The notes: generated from the letters alone by a model not told the origin. Positions 1-11,895 are shown, numbered from the stretch's first letter. The stretch: DNA of 64,000 bases from Acholoe squamosa (GCA_949317995.1 OX439043.1:55445339-55509338), one strand, 5' to 3'. Program-made: numbers and translations.

Positions 1-1599
1 CTCAAAGCACATGGCTATAATTAGCTGCATAGGTGCCAAGCTGCCAGCTCACCACTGAGGTTACACTGGGGCCCTTGATGGGGGGTCCCAATGTCATACA
101 TAGGATTTTAACAAATACACATGTCCCATATCAAGAGCAATTCCCAGTGTCATCAGCATAGCTAATCCAAAAAGAGTACCAGTATGATGATGTGGATTCC
201 CTTTTTTGTCTAGATCATGGCCCTATCCAGTGAAATACCGATTTTCATTATAAACTAAGTACTCTATATTTTGAGTAAACTTATTCTGACAAAATCTGTA
301 ATACATCTGCTACCATAAAGGCAGGCATTCATCTTATATACCCCAAAAACTTCTTTTGGTGACCTCTCTTTGTATAAAAAAAGACATCTCCCCTTTCCTT
401 TATACCCCCTAATAAAATAAGTAATATGCCCTATGTTTTGTCACTAAGTCCCATTTCACATGTCAAATTCAAAAAATGGCCCGGCCACATGTCACTAGCA
501 AGGCCATGTCCCATGCCAGTTTTAAGAAATGGCCATGTCAACATGTCAATTTTAGTGGTGTAGGGCCACAACACTAGTTTGGCAGGCACTGGCAGTAGTC
601 AATTGGACTTAAGGCAGCACCCACAGAGGGTGCAGTGTTGGAAATTGGTTTAGAATAAATGGAAGCTGTAAAATTATGAAAGCCTTACAAATAATTCCCA
701 TAAATCAGAATACTTGCATATAAAAATTTCTGATATATTTTAGAGACCGGAAGATTTTATTCATTAGACAAGGCAGAAAATAATTTACTAGAGTTCTAAT
801 CGATGGCAGCAATAGGAAAATGACTAGTGTCACACACTGGGCTCTCTACACCACCTCTCAGCTTGCGCGTGGGATTTAGCGACGGGGTCGCTAGTTTCCC
901 CCCCTGCCCCGATTCCGACACCCCGTCCTCTTTCAATCCTCATGGTACTCTCAAATAAAAAAGAAAAAGAGACACACAAAATGAACAATGATCCAATTTT
1001 GGTGAATGTAGGTTTGACCCCTATGCACTAGACCTATATTGTAGGCCTATGACATATTTTCATTCTGACATCGACCCATGATCACAGTGCCAGGTAAATG
1101 CCCTAAATGCAACCACACCCATCGGGGCACAATACTAATAGGTGCAACGCCCACAATCCTAACTACATATTTTAGTGTTTCATTTGCTGATACCTATCCA
1201 TTCAATAGTTACACAGTTTTGCAATACGCTACAAGTATGACCCTCTTTACCGCCGTGCTGCAAGATTACTCTGCTGGGTAATAGTTTATAACATCCATGT
1301 CTCATGCTCTTCGGATAGGTTTGATACATTTTTGAGTTCTTGGGGGTCAGCAAGATGCACCATTATCATACAGTGAGTGGCTCACCAGAGACATTCAAAT
1401 TTCTAGTTTTCTTTAAAAGAGTACCGTCCTTTTTTTCTCTTAACTTTAATGAAATTAGAGTTGTGCACACCTATCTATAAACTAGCTGGCCAAATCAGCA
1501 CCACACACTATGCACTGGCATTGGTATTATCCTCTCTGATGAGAATAATGGGGAAAAGAGGAATCCGTCCACAATTATGTCAGCAGGGTATTGCAGATA
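1..1599. other. Intergenic host DNA, nothing recognised
   Basis: I see no protein family, RNA gene or clear transposon end here. The stretch is A+T-rich, with a loose run of 'ATGTCCCA/ATGTCA'-type words around 430-560 and a C-rich patch at 895-925. The short open frames have no recognisable composition. Confidence 0.5.
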
Positions 1600-1696
1600 A
1601 GCTAAAGAGAGCACTAAGTAGGTATGCACTCACTTTAAATACCCACGCCCTGTTTCACCCTTCAACTTCCACTCACCACATTAGAGTGAAAAGCCA
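1600..1696 (+). repeat. Dispersed repeat, copy 1 (partner at 31150-31247)
   Basis: About 95 bp match 31150-31247 in the same orientation, including the shared string 'ACTCACCACATTAG' and a common 'GTAGGTA' block. It looks like a fragment of an unidentified dispersed element. The translated frames also resemble each other, but this may only reflect the nucleotide similarity. Confidence 0.55.
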
Positions 1697-1919
1697 CTTT
1701 ATTTGATAATAATCTTTATCACAAGTTGAATACGAGAGCCCCATATATAGGCTTATCCAAGAAACTCCATATCACACATCCCAGTGTGATAACCCTTTCC
1801 CATATCACACTCCCAGGGAAAACATCCAAAATGGGCAAATAACTGATGATAAAATCATTTCTAATGCCAAATAAATGGAATTTTGTACATATCTGACTAA
1901 ATTAACTTGAGATAAATAC
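1697..1919. other. Short intergenic stretch with a small AGTGTGAT hairpin
   Basis: The sequence contains a small hairpin near 1777-1805 (AGTGTGAT ... ATCACACT), close to the larger inverted repeat at 1920-2014. It may belong to the same palindromic element. No gene is seen. Confidence 0.4.
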
Positions 1920-2014
1920 AAAGGAGCACTCGAATTGGTCAGCATTGAGGATTATCACACGAGGTGATGTCGAGTGTGATAAACCTTAGTGCTGACCAAT
2001 TCTCGTGCACCTTT
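1920..2014. repeat. Inverted repeat (foldback), arms about 41 bp
   Basis: Left arm 1920-1960 and right arm 1974-2014 are near-perfect reverse complements (AATTGGTCAGCA ... TGCTGACCAATT; ATTATCACAC ... GTGTGATAAA) around a 13-bp spacer. It could be a foldback or MITE core. Confidence 0.75.
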
Positions 2015-2052
2015 GTCTATGTATTACACAAAGAGGTGACTTCCTGTCTGAC

Positions 2053-2155
2053 TACCTTGTCCCTGGTTAACACCCACTTCCAGGGACATGCTGGATCTTA
2101 TCAGTGTGTGTTGCGAGAACCAGCTCCAGACCAGCTAGTGGCCAATAGTAGGTAC
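2053..2155 (+). repeat. Dispersed repeat (inverted partner at 33150-33254)
   Basis: About 100 bp (CCTTGTCCCTGGTTAACACC ... ACCAGCTAGTGGCC) recur on the opposite strand at 33150-33254. The copy directly follows the inverted repeat, so both may be parts of one palindromic mobile element. Confidence 0.7.
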
Positions 2156-2165
2156 TGTAGGTGAA

Positions 2166-3235
2166 GCACGTCTTAGACAAAATGGCCGACAAAACTACCT
2201 AATCCCTTACCGGGTATGTGTACGACCCTGCTGAAATGGTAGGGAAAGTGTTATTCCTTATTCAATGGTGAAAGAAATGGGCCTATTCTATCTTTTTTCT
2301 AAACATTTTACATGTGCTTAGGAGGATAATGCTTACAAAACATTGCAAGATTATGTTTAGAATTGTGTTTAGGATTTAAACACTATTTTCGCAGTGATGA
2401 GAAACAACCTGTTTTTCCAATCTTTCCTGATGGGTCTTAACAGTTTTGTGAAACAAATCCCAGTACTTTAAACCTGAAGATGTGGACATGGAATTTATAG
2501 CCTGAATTCTCTAATGATCGTGTGTCTCATGAACTAAGGTGCGCAAATCGGATTAAGGACTTATTCAACCAGATTTCCTAGGCAATAGTGTTCGGTTTAG
2601 AAGATTAAAGCACAGAAATAGGTATGTAATCTGTCGTTTAATTATGTAGCTCAATCAAGAAGCTTCAATAGATACTATTCTTGGCTCAATGGCAATGTAT
2701 CAATTAGTTGGTACTCGTTGAAAGTGTAAGGGAATGGATTTATTACACAAAGAGCTTTCTTGTCAAAACATTCTCATAATATATTTCCATCAAGTTGTGA
2801 CAACCAACACAACATCTCCAACTCCAGGTTGGGCACCATTCAATAGCTATAAGTTTTATCCAATCTGATAAAACCAGCTTAAATGACGATTGCTTACCAC
2901 AATACATGATTCTACTTTATCTCTTCAATGACAGGCTGTTGTCAAACGGTTATCACTATACAAGGCTTTATCTATGAATGACCCATTATCCTGTCATCAT
3001 GGCATGGGGAAGGGGAGCCAAACAGTGCTAAATGGCTATTTGAGTTGGCTTTCTGCAGCTGTGCACATTTAGGTAGATCTATAATGACTGTGAGGCTGCA
3101 AGCTGCTTTCTTTTTACATCCTAAAGGGCGCAATCAGGAAACAATCAGAGAACAATAAATAGAAGGGGTCAGCTCATGCCAGATGTACTGACAATGTATA
3201 CCCATCCAGAGGTAGATGGATGCTAAGAATGTCAG
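2166..3235. other. Intergenic, nothing recognised
   Basis: AT-rich sequence with no recognisable gene, RNA or repeat end. Confidence 0.45.
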
Positions 3236-3312
3236 GCACAGGCATTGAGTGTAGTGGTTGCACATTCTCCTTGAAGTTAAAAGACTCGGGTTCGAATCCC
3301 TGAGTTCCTTGA
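3236..3312 (+). repeat. tRNA-like sequence, probably a SINE head or tRNA relic
   Basis: An A-box-like 'TGTAGTGGTTG' at about 3250 is followed at normal tRNA spacing by a strong B box, 'GGTTCGAATCC', near 3288-3300. The T-arm nearly pairs (CTCGGG / CCCTGAG). The acceptor stem does not pair, so it is not a functional tRNA. A tRNA-derived SINE fragment is the best reading. Confidence 0.35.
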
Positions 3313-4139
3313 CGTTTTCGTAGGCCCTTAGAATTTCATATATTATATTAGTCGTTGGCATGGCTATTCAACACAAGACTGATTCATGCACAAATGACAG
3401 CCGGGACTCCAGGGATATTTGCGTTTACTGGGCAGATTTGGAAACTCACCATCAAATCTCGGCCATTAACTCATACAGGAGAATGGATCGTATAGGACTC
3501 CCTGTTATCATATCGAAAGGGATAGTGAATGTAAAATGGTACCCTCCTTACTATGGGAGATATACCTTAACCTATGTGGGAGACATGCCTTCAATTAGAA
3601 CTCCCTCTGCTTGAAGCTTGATCCTTATGACGTCACAACTGTCTTGTAGTAATTGTGTTGCTGTCGTGACCTTGGCTTCGTGCCAAAATTGAGACGGGGA
3701 AAATGACGTTTCATAGGTATAGTAACAGCACTACCATAATCCATTCGTAACTCAGACCCAAAATTAACGGAGAAAAGAAATACGTATTTCGACTATGAAC
3801 ATCGTGGACGTTTCAAACAGTGTATGACTTGCTGTAATCTCCTTTCCTTAACATAGGCTTATAATGTGGCAAAATAAGGTTGGGGGATGTTGCACGGTAT
3901 GGTCAAACTCGCAACAATTGACAACGATGGATGTCTGGATATCGCCTCACACCCACCCACAGAACATTGCTTGTATTAATTCAACCTGGATCCAAACCCG
4001 CAGGAGTTTATAGTCCCATAATTCCCCCTATCCCGCTGCAAGCTCAATGGAAGCTGGCGCGATTACGGGATTTCTGTATAATATACATGTAGATGAATGT
4101 TTTAATCCTGCATGTGCATAATGGGCATTATGGAAGTAA
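3313..4139. other. Intergenic, nothing recognised
   Basis: No gene, RNA or transposon ends recognised. Confidence 0.4.
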
Positions 4140-4257
4140 TATATAATGCATAGACTTGCACGAGTTGGCTTCAGGGGGTGATAGAAGCATGAGCCGTAGG
4201 CGAATGCTTCTATTAAACCCCATGAAGCCAACGAGTGCAAGTCTATGCATTATATAT
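4140..4257. repeat. Long palindrome, arms about 50 bp
   Basis: Left arm 4140-4190 (ATATAATGCATAGACTTGCA...) and right arm 4204-4257 (...TGCAAGTCTATGCATTATAT) are nearly perfect reverse complements around a 13-bp spacer. This is a typical foldback or MITE hairpin. Confidence 0.8.
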
Positions 4258-4258
4258 C

Positions 4259-4400
4259 GCCCTTATAACACGGTTTCCACCATTAATTCTAAGTATTTAC
4301 CTCAAAAAATGATATAATCCATTCATTTCTTATGCGAGTCGACAAAACGGGCCTCCGCCATTTTGGTTTCATGTTGTCGTATGGTTAGGCTGGCGAACTC
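4259..4400 (+). repeat. Dispersed repeat (partner at 41045-41180)
   Basis: 'GGTTTCCACCATTAA' and the following 'GCGAGTCG ... CCGCCATNTTGGTTTC' block match 41060-41165 in the same order. The 41-kb copy lies within a MITE with its own TIRs, so this is probably a fragment of that family. Confidence 0.55.
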
Positions 4401-4930
4401 CTCAAAGTGCAACTCTCAAAGACCTACTACTGCGAACACGTCGAGACAGAGATGTGCCAGCCTAAAATATAATCCATTCTGTACACACCAGGCGGCAGCA
4501 CCTGTAGTGTTGACAGAATGGCGAAGACGCACGGCAAGTTGCTCGATTCGAAAGTTTAATAATTTTTTTATGTTAAATTCAGCCTTAATATCAAGTAATC
4601 TACCCGACAGGGAGTTAGAATGAGGTTTCAACTATGTTATGTCCAAAGCATTTCGCTATATTTGGTCTATAAGCTTCAAAAATGGAGAATTTACTTTCGT
4701 GTCAAGGTAGGTTTCAACATGTCCACCCCGCTGTCTGCTCGCCGTGAATTTTGAGTGCTTCATCGCGAGATATAGGAACTGATATTATCCATTTTCGGCA
4801 CTGAAAACTCTCTAACCGTGTTATAATTATAGATACAGTATTATTCATAGCTATAATCCCAGGTACCAAGGATACATTGGGCCAATGTCAGCTTATATTG
4901 GGCCAATCATGGACAAGCATGGTCCAATGT
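4401..4930. other. Intergenic, nothing recognised
   Basis: No recognisable gene. It ends just before a 'GGGCCAAT' direct-repeat patch (4880-4930) and the MITE. Confidence 0.4.
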
Positions 4931-4932
4931 TA

Positions 4933-5833
4933 CACTGCAAAAATGGTGTTTAGATCCTAAACACAATTCTAAACATATTCTTGCAACGTTTTTGTAATCA
5001 CATTAATTTCCTAAACATGTTTAGCCAAACAATGTGCTTAGCTCAAGTGTTTAGAAATGTAGGTGTTTAGTTTAAACTTTGTGTTTAGATATATGAATTT
5101 TTGTGTTTAGGTGTTTATGACTTTTTTTGTTTAGATGTTTAAATGATTTGATGGAGAGTTAAGGTTTGCAGACATGCATGCATTAAAAAACAGAAATATA
5201 TTTTGTTTGTTTTCTCATTTACTGGAGGGGGGGCATCAGCAGGTATTTACTTGTCAAAGTCTCCAAAGATGTCAGCCACAGCTATATACATGTACATGTA
5301 TTACACACTGCATCAGAATGAGAGACTTGAATGAGAGACTTGAGCTTGGCAGGAAGGACATTGCCTTATCTATTCCAGAATAACATCAAATAGGTGTCAG
5401 TCATGGAGCTTATTGATTATGTTATGCTAATGGTGGTGGCATAAGGTGAATCTAGTCAATTTTCTATTGCCCTTTCTATTCACATGCCATTCTATGAAAT
5501 GAAACCATGATACACATGGGATTTGGGGACATTTGTCACAAGAATTGATTATAACTGTGTGCAGATAGTCCATTCAAAGGTAGTGCTGCTACCTGGTGTG
5601 GATTCAACATCAACATATCTAAACATATTGATGTTTAAATCTAAACACCTATTATTCAGCTGTCTCAACTCTAAACATCTAAACATGTTTAGCATAAATG
5701 TTTATGTAGTTAGAATAAAAGTGTTCATTTCCTAAATGTGTAGTCGATGAGACACCTAACTGACCTATATGTTTAGGTTTTAAACGTGTTTAGACCTAAA
5801 CATGTTTAAAATCTAAACACCATTTTTGCAGTG
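4933..5833. mobile_element. Non-autonomous DNA transposon (CACTGCAAAAATGG family)
   Basis: The termini are CACTGCAAAAATGGTGTTTA and its reverse complement, each flanked by TA (4931-4932 and 5834-5835). That is the pattern of a Tc1/mariner-type target duplication. The interior has dozens of TGTTTAGA/TCTAAACA words in both orientations and no open frame of note. A second copy, split by a later insertion, lies at 25063-26345, and a diverged relative at 29155-29845. Confidence 0.8.
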
Positions 5834-5849
5834 TACATTGCTGATTGGG

Positions 5850-5852
<3 letters not shown>

Positions 5853-5899
<47 letters not shown>
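5853..5899. repeat. (AT)n microsatellite
   Basis: An uninterrupted AT dinucleotide run immediately outside the MITE. Long tyrosine/isoleucine open frames across it are artefacts. Confidence 0.98.
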
Positions 5900-5903
<4 letters not shown>

Positions 5904-6649
5904 CAATATCGTTCATATGCTTCTCCCAAAATCATTTCGAAAGGGAGAGAGCTAGAGACAGAAGGGGAGGGCAGAGAGTCTGTATAGTGACCATAATTGC
6001 AAAATGTAGCTTTGAGTGTAACATAAACGTTAAGATAAATGAGATGAGTAGGGACACTAAATTTTCCAACCAACGACTCCCATCCACTCACCAGGTCCTT
6101 GATCTCTACGGATGTATGACGTTGGATAAAGACAATGCCATTTGATGGCCACTTCTCTAGTCAAATGGATCTGGCATTTAAGAAAAAGTTCTAATCTGAC
6201 CTTTTTATTTACCAGGTGAACGTTATTTTTGTAAATAATCACTTGTGTGAACTTCAAATTAACTCAATAGATGACGATGAAAATCAGTATAGTAGAACGA
6301 GTTTAGGTTGAACCCCTTGAACATATATATAGGAGCGCTGCTGCTGTTTGTAGACATCTTTGTCAGTGCAGCAATTACATGAATACATACTCATTCAAAT
6401 AACGGAGAGACTAGTAAAACAATACATGTTACAGATAGAATGAGATATTAGATGTTATTACTTTCATAATGGGCAACATTCAATATATAGATTGATTGTT
6501 ATTAGGATTCATCAGTGGCACCTTCCTCAGCTGTATTTGTAGCACCACCAAAAACCAGGTGAATCATCAAGGGAAAATGGACTTTTTCAGTGCGTCTTCA
6601 CGCTTTTAGACATTTTAGTCATTAAATGTTGTCCCCCCCCAGTGGGCAC
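5900..6649. other. Intergenic, nothing recognised
   Basis: No gene or repeat family recognised. A C-run lies at 6632-6640. Confidence 0.4.
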
Positions 6650-7140
6650 AGATCATTGCATCAACATTGACAACCGTTTGATATTGTGTTGATAGTGTTG
6701 ATCAACCTGTTTTCATCACGTTTTCAATGATTCTATTTCAATGTTATTAAACATATACCATTTAAACATCCTATCAACAGTTGACACATCAGCGTTGAAA
6801 TATTGTTCCCAATTCAACATTAATTCAACATTGTTCTATCAATGTTGAATCATCAATATCAATTTCAATGTTGATTCAACGTTGACATGTCAACAAAGAA
6901 TCCCCTAACAACTATCAACATTGTTTCAACATTGACACAACATTGAATCAACATTGAATCAACATAGAGATACAAACATTGAATCAGCGCTGATGGCTAG
7001 ATGTTGAAACACAGTTAATTTTGATTATGTTGTGTCAACTTTCAAATTCAACTATATTTCAACCCTGAATCAACTGTTGATATGCAAACATTGCAAATGT
7101 TGTGTCAACGCTGAATCAACGTTGATGTGCCAAGTGGGCC
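6650..7140. mobile_element. Putative MITE rich in CAACATTGA words
   Basis: The left end CAGTGGGCAC and the right end (GTGCCAAGTGGGCC) are imperfect inverted repeats. The interior consists almost wholly of TCAACATTGA/TCAATGTTGA-like half-palindromes repeated in both orientations. The target duplication is unclear. No coding capacity is seen. Confidence 0.5.
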
Positions 7141-7299
7141 GTGGTGCATTAGCGTTTTGCTAGCATGAATAAACTTCAACCTCACCACTGCATTAGCTAA
7201 AACATTCAGAGTATAGGTACACTAGGAACTGGAGGCCGTTGCAAAGAGATTGGGAACACGATTCTCACTGTATAGCTAACACATGCACCTCCCAGTACC

Positions 7300-8720
7300 T
7301 CCCAATTGTCTACCATGAGAGACTGAATCCCACCTTATACTGTAACCAATTAAACCTCGAAAGTTCAAAACCTAAATCCACCAAGAGGAAATTGCAGAAT
7401 TTTGTTCAAAAATTAATACAAAGAAGCCATCCTGTATACCTGATATTGCTTCAATACATATCAAGGAAGCCCTAATTAGGTTACCTAGGCAAGTCACCCA
7501 CATGGTGAATTTGGTGTTAATGAGTGGTAAAATTCCTGACTCTTGGAAGAAGGGACAACTTACACCAATACCCAAAGGGGGTGATAGAAATAGTGTTACT
7601 AATCTTATGCCAATAACCCTACTACCTATTCAGGCAAAACTTATACACAAAAAAACTGGAAAAAACCCATCTAAATGACAATAATGTGATTGCCGAAAAT
7701 CAAGGGGGGTACCGTTCAGGCCTTTCCACAATAGATACTATCTCAAAATTTACAGATGATATTTTAATAAACAGGAATAGGGGTCTGCTGTTTATCCTGA
7801 TTTCTCAAAGGCTTTTGATACTGTAGATCACTCCATTATGTGCAAAAAACTAAAAAATATGCTATTTCCAGCAATTTCTTGAAATTAATGTCCAATTATC
7901 TAGAAGATAGATCACAATGTACTAGGGTTAATGGGTTGGTATCTAGTTATACCAATAATAATAGAGAAGTCCCTCATTGCTCTCTTTTGGGGCCGACCCA
8001 GTAATGTACTGTTCAGGCGAGGATATGGTAGATATTAAGAGAAAAATGCAAAGAGATTTGGATCATTTTAGCAGGTGGTGTAAAGAGAACAAATTAAGTC
8101 TGAATGTTAAAAAAACCAAATGTACTTTGTTCATACCAGCTTTTGTTAACAAGGATCATCTTAGACCAAGTCTGTTTATTAATAACCAACAATTAGAATA
8201 TGTGTCACAGTACAAATACCTTAGTATAATTTTGGATTCAAAATTGACATATAAAGCTCACATAAAACAAGTTTCTAAGAATGCTACCTTCAGAGCTTAC
8301 ACTATGACAAAGGTTAAGGATTACTTCCCTAATTATGCCCTATTGCAAATTTATAAGTCATATATCCTGCCTATTTTTGATCAAGGTGATATCCTATATG
8401 ATGGACACTGTATTGAATATCTAAAAAAAAAACTACAGAGGTTACAAAATAGATGCTTAAAAATCTCTCAGAAGTTACGAGTAAAAACATCAACACTTGA
8501 GATTCACAAAACGACAAAAGTTCCCTATCTCAGTTTCAGAAGAGAATCACATATCAGAAACATGGCTTTCAAAAGAACAAAGGTTCAGAAATATGTAGAA
8601 GCTAGACCAAGAGCCACAAGGTTGGCAAATTACCCTGTCCTGAAAAAACTGTTTGAAAACTGTAAAGCATATTCCTTGAGTGTCCACAAGAAAACAGTGT
8701 TAGAATGCCTTAAATGCTGA
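7300..8720 (+). pseudogene. LINE (non-LTR retrotransposon) reverse-transcriptase remnant
   Basis: Between about 7490 and 7640 a frame encodes IPDSWKKGQLTPIPKGGD followed by 'MPITLLPIQAK', the classic finger/palm start of LINE reverse transcriptases. The 247-codon frame at 7977-8720 is the RT thumb and C-terminal region (RDLDHFSRWCKENKLSLNVK; YKYLSIILDSKLTY; ILPIFDQGDILYDG). The catalytic Y/F-ADD box should precede 'CSGEDMV', but the frame reads 'GADPVMYC', so the active site is lost. The upstream part is spread over several frames. The endonuclease domain is not seen, so the copy is 5'-truncated and dead. The exact clade cannot be called by eye. Confidence 0.85.
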
Positions 8721-8861
8721 AACTAAAAACATCTCTGAATTGGTTGAATTTAAGTCAAGAACAAAAAAAAAGGATTTGTTAATAGAGATCAAAGAAGGTG
8801 TATGCTAGGTCTTAAACCACTCACTAGTATGAGCAGCTGTACACCTGCTCTGGTTCTATCT

Positions 8862-8866
<5 letters not shown>

Positions 8867-8949
<83 letters not shown>
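8867..8949. repeat. (AT)n microsatellite
   Basis: AT dinucleotide run shortly after the LINE 3' end. Confidence 0.98.
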
Positions 8950-8952
<3 letters not shown>

Positions 8953-9700
8953 TAGGAGAGGAATGTCATATTTAGAAAATACTGTGTGTATCCAGGCCCA
9001 TAGTGCATTAAGATCCTACACTAATCTCTGATTAACATCAGCACAGATACTGCATTATCACCAGCAGTTTGTGAAAGATGTAAACGTGTTATAAGCATAT
9101 CTATGTATATACAGTATTACTTTGATACAAAATTGTATAAAAGTTTTAGAAAATGAGAACATCTTTTCAACAAAATAGTTTAATTCCATTAGTTCATAAT
9201 TACAGCCGTCTCCCTAACTATAATTAAGTCACTCAACTATTATCACTGGGGGGGTGGGGGTTAAACCAGTTACCTTTAAACTGTACCTCTCCAGCTTTGT
9301 TGTAGTAATTATTGTATATATTATACACCTGGAAATGGAAATGAATGTAATCTGAATTACTGCAATAAAGATAATCACGTACTCAAAAAAAAATGCAAAT
9401 TAAAGTTGAAAATTCAACTTTGAATAACTTTCCTTCGACATCATCCCCTAGCAATTTATCATTTCAGAAAAGGTCTATTTGGTATAGAATTAAAGCTAAT
9501 CAGGATTGCATTCAATGAATGCATCATCTGCATTCTATATCTTCTTTTTTCCATCCTCCGTCCTGAAGTATTTTTCTTTTGAGTGCCTGGCACCCAAAGG
9601 AAAAAAGTGTCGCCTTACTCTAAAACTGCTTCTCTTTTGAAAGTTCAAAAAGAATGAGTGCGGGAAAACCTTGTCAAAAATAACTTAATATCACAAGCTT
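8950..9700. other. Intergenic or possible intron, nothing recognised
   Basis: No gene or RNA recognised. If the exon at 9708-9788 is real, this would be the start of its first intron on the minus strand. Confidence 0.4.
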
Positions 9701-9707
9701 CACCTAC

Positions 9708-9788
9708 CCTGACCCTGAAGGCATCACCGATGGCGGCAAGTCCCAGAACCCCAATAAGGAGACAGACTTTGGCGGCAGAATACTCCAT
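9708..9788 (-). CDS. Possible first coding exon of a secreted protein (signal peptide)
   Basis: On the minus strand, an ATG at 9788 opens a 27-codon frame (MEYSAAKVCLLIGVLGLAAI, then GDAFRVR). It ends exactly at a good splice-donor consensus (AGG|GTAGGTG at 9708/9707). The peptide has a short polar start, a 14-residue hydrophobic core and a plausible signal-peptidase site (IGDA|F). Everything but length fits a eukaryotic secretory first exon, with phase-0 splicing. I could not find the next exon to the left, so the protein is unknown. Chance is possible at this length. It is the only hint of a host gene in the window. Confidence 0.4.
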
Positions 9789-10685
9789 CATTCACCTGGG
9801 ACAAAACCCCACTTCTTCTACTGACAATTGCCTGTAGATTCAAAACCAGCCCCTGAATAACCTCGGTGAGTCGAAAGTCCTCAACTATATGCTTTGAACA
9901 CCCTGGATGATCTTTTGCTTCAGGATATGTCTCTTCTTGGAATTTCTGTACAGATCCAGGTTAGAGATAGAGATGCCTCTACTAGTCACGATTCCTATAG
10001 TCCCTCTCCTCCTGCTGGCCGGTCCGACTGGTCCCAAAGCTGCTAGGGCTGTGCGCGCAGATCGAATCAGGTCCCGATTTTCCCGATCAATGTGTAATCT
10101 GCAGCGTTTACTGCGCTACCTGTCGGCGGTAAATACGAGCTTAACTGGCTTTAGTAAAACGGTGCGTGGGTGGCCGCTCAAATTGCCCCCAAGTCAGCGT
10201 GGCCGCCAACGCGGATAGAGGTTCAGATGACTCCAGTGCGGGGGATGAAGCAATTAATTTGATGGCTGTTGGCTGCTGGTGCTATACTGTAACATACTCT
10301 GGTTGTATGCACGGAATGACATAAGTGCATGTGCTTTAAGTAACACCACGAAACTAATTTGGCGGGGATGGTGGCGGAGTGTGGGGAGGTTGGTTGGTTT
10401 GAGAAAGCCAGTAAAAAAGTGTAGATTGAAATCGGTATCTAGTGTAAAGAAAAGTGCCCCTGTCTGTTCCAATTGTTCAGCCTGCCACTTGGTAACCGTT
10501 GAAACTACATAAAAAAAGATTTAAAAAAAACCCCAGAAAAAACAGAAAAAAATAACAAAAAACAAACCCAACAGAAATCTATAAGTAGAAGGTGATTAGA
10601 CAATGGCACATTTGAAAGCTCTAGGTGCAGGGTGATGTTTAGACGTGCTCAAGTCTATAGATTCTAATTCAAGAGAGATAAAATA
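9789..10685. other. Intergenic, nothing recognised
   Basis: It holds some G+C-richer sequence at 9960-10220 with a modest open frame of arbitrary composition, but no recognisable gene. If the signal-peptide exon is real, its 5' UTR and promoter would be at the left edge. Confidence 0.4.
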
Positions 10686-10760
10686 ATTCACTGATGAAGC
10701 CCAACTAGTGGCGAAACGTTGTGATCCTTGATTATTATAAAATAAATAATTGTTGTAGTT
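10686..10760 (+). repeat. Retroelement 3'-end-like motif with hammerhead-like core
   Basis: 'CTGATGAAGCCCAACTAGTG' followed by 'GCGAAACG' and an A/T-rich ATAAATAA tail resembles the CUGAUGA ... GAAAC core seen at the ends of Penelope-like elements and other retroelements. Stem II would be GCC/GGC with one extra A, which is not canonical. Similarity to a family end is likely; ribozyme activity is doubtful. Confidence 0.35.
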
Positions 10761-11807
10761 GTGTTGATCATGTTGATATAATGACACACCTTCAGAAATG
10801 AAATAATGAAGACAATCAAGTGGAAGACTTCTATTGAACTGGAGGGATACTGGAGGAGACAGACAAGACCAAGTTATACGTAATAAAGACCAGTCTACAA
10901 GATTTGTTACATGCATACAGTGCACTCTTCCTTATTGGCCTCTTTTTTCAACATTGAAAGCTCAAAACTAAAGAAATTTCCGATGGAATGATGCAAAACA
11001 GCATTTTCTAAACATCTGCCTGAACAACAAGGGGAAGAAATACATTATACTGGACCATAGACTGTCCTTATTTTTTATAGTGCAGAGCCAACCCAACCCA
11101 AAAAGGAGCCCAGGACTTTCAGGCGACCTAACCCATGTGTATTCCTCATAGGGTAGTTTTACCCTGAATATGGATACCTACCTAGAGTGGGAGTCTTGAA
11201 ATTGTGAACTTAATCCCTGACCTGGAGTGGTTCTGCATTGGCATATTTTAGATGGCTTGCGCGGGGGCGCCCCCCCCCCCCTCCATCCTGTTAGCCAGTA
11301 CTTAATAAAGAGGATGCTTTCCGAAATCCTGGATCCGCCACTGGTTCTAGGCCTGTGGATTCATAGATGGGAATCTTGGTGATTCTAAAAAGAAAATCAG
11401 AGATCCTCAAGCTTGTCTTATAAGTAAACTTTAGGGTCTTCTGATAGTCAACATAATTAGAAAACGAGTTAAGGCTTGTAATTGTGATGGCCTGCTTGGT
11501 TGGTTAAGCTCCTGCAAGGTGACACTAGGCCTGTCAGAGTTGTCAAACCTCTGTGGGAAATATTAGGGTTGTCTAGGTTTGTCTGCCATACAGGTGTGGT
11601 CAGCTCTCAGATTGCAAGTTTCAATTTGTCAATTATCTTTTGTGTGTAAAACAATATCATTTTGACATGCTCTCGCCCTTGAAGTAGTGCCTACTCCTCT
11701 GAAGTTCTTATGCACCTGTACTATAAATAGAAAATAGTGTGGAAAGATAAACATTAGGAAAACTTAGAATCTAGTCTTTAATATATGACACTCTGTCCTA
11801 CTTTAAT
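10761..11807. other. Intergenic, nothing recognised
   Basis: No gene recognised. A C-run lies at 11270-11281, followed by a 'GGATCCGCCACTGG' motif that recurs as a repeat end elsewhere (24608, 26425). Confidence 0.4.
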
Positions 11808-11813
11808 AGTGTC
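11808..11813. repeat. 6-bp target-site duplication of element A (left)
   Basis: AGTGTC immediately before the terminal repeat is repeated exactly at 19664-19669 after the right end. A 6-bp duplication is the hallmark of Polinton/Maverick integration. Confidence 0.93.
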
Positions 11814-11895
11814 AGTAGTATATAGTGTATTGGAATGGGACTATAGCTAACTACAGGATATTACTCATCCGACATGCAGCCAATCAGAGGCCTCC
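11814..11895 (+). repeat. Element A left terminal repeat (homologous to element B termini)
   Basis: The first 49 bp are inverted at 19615-19663. The full 82 bp, including GACTATAGCTAACTA and GCAGCCAATCAGAGGCCTCC, also match both ends of element B with only a few mismatches. This shows the two insertions belong to one family and could be recognised by the same integrase. Confidence 0.92.

Noticed and set aside
3236..3312. Functional tRNA gene at 3.2 kb
   Set aside because: A and B boxes are present but the acceptor stem does not pair.
9907..10512. Basic 103- and 77-codon frames as host genes
   Set aside because: No family, splice or promoter support; composition looks arbitrary.
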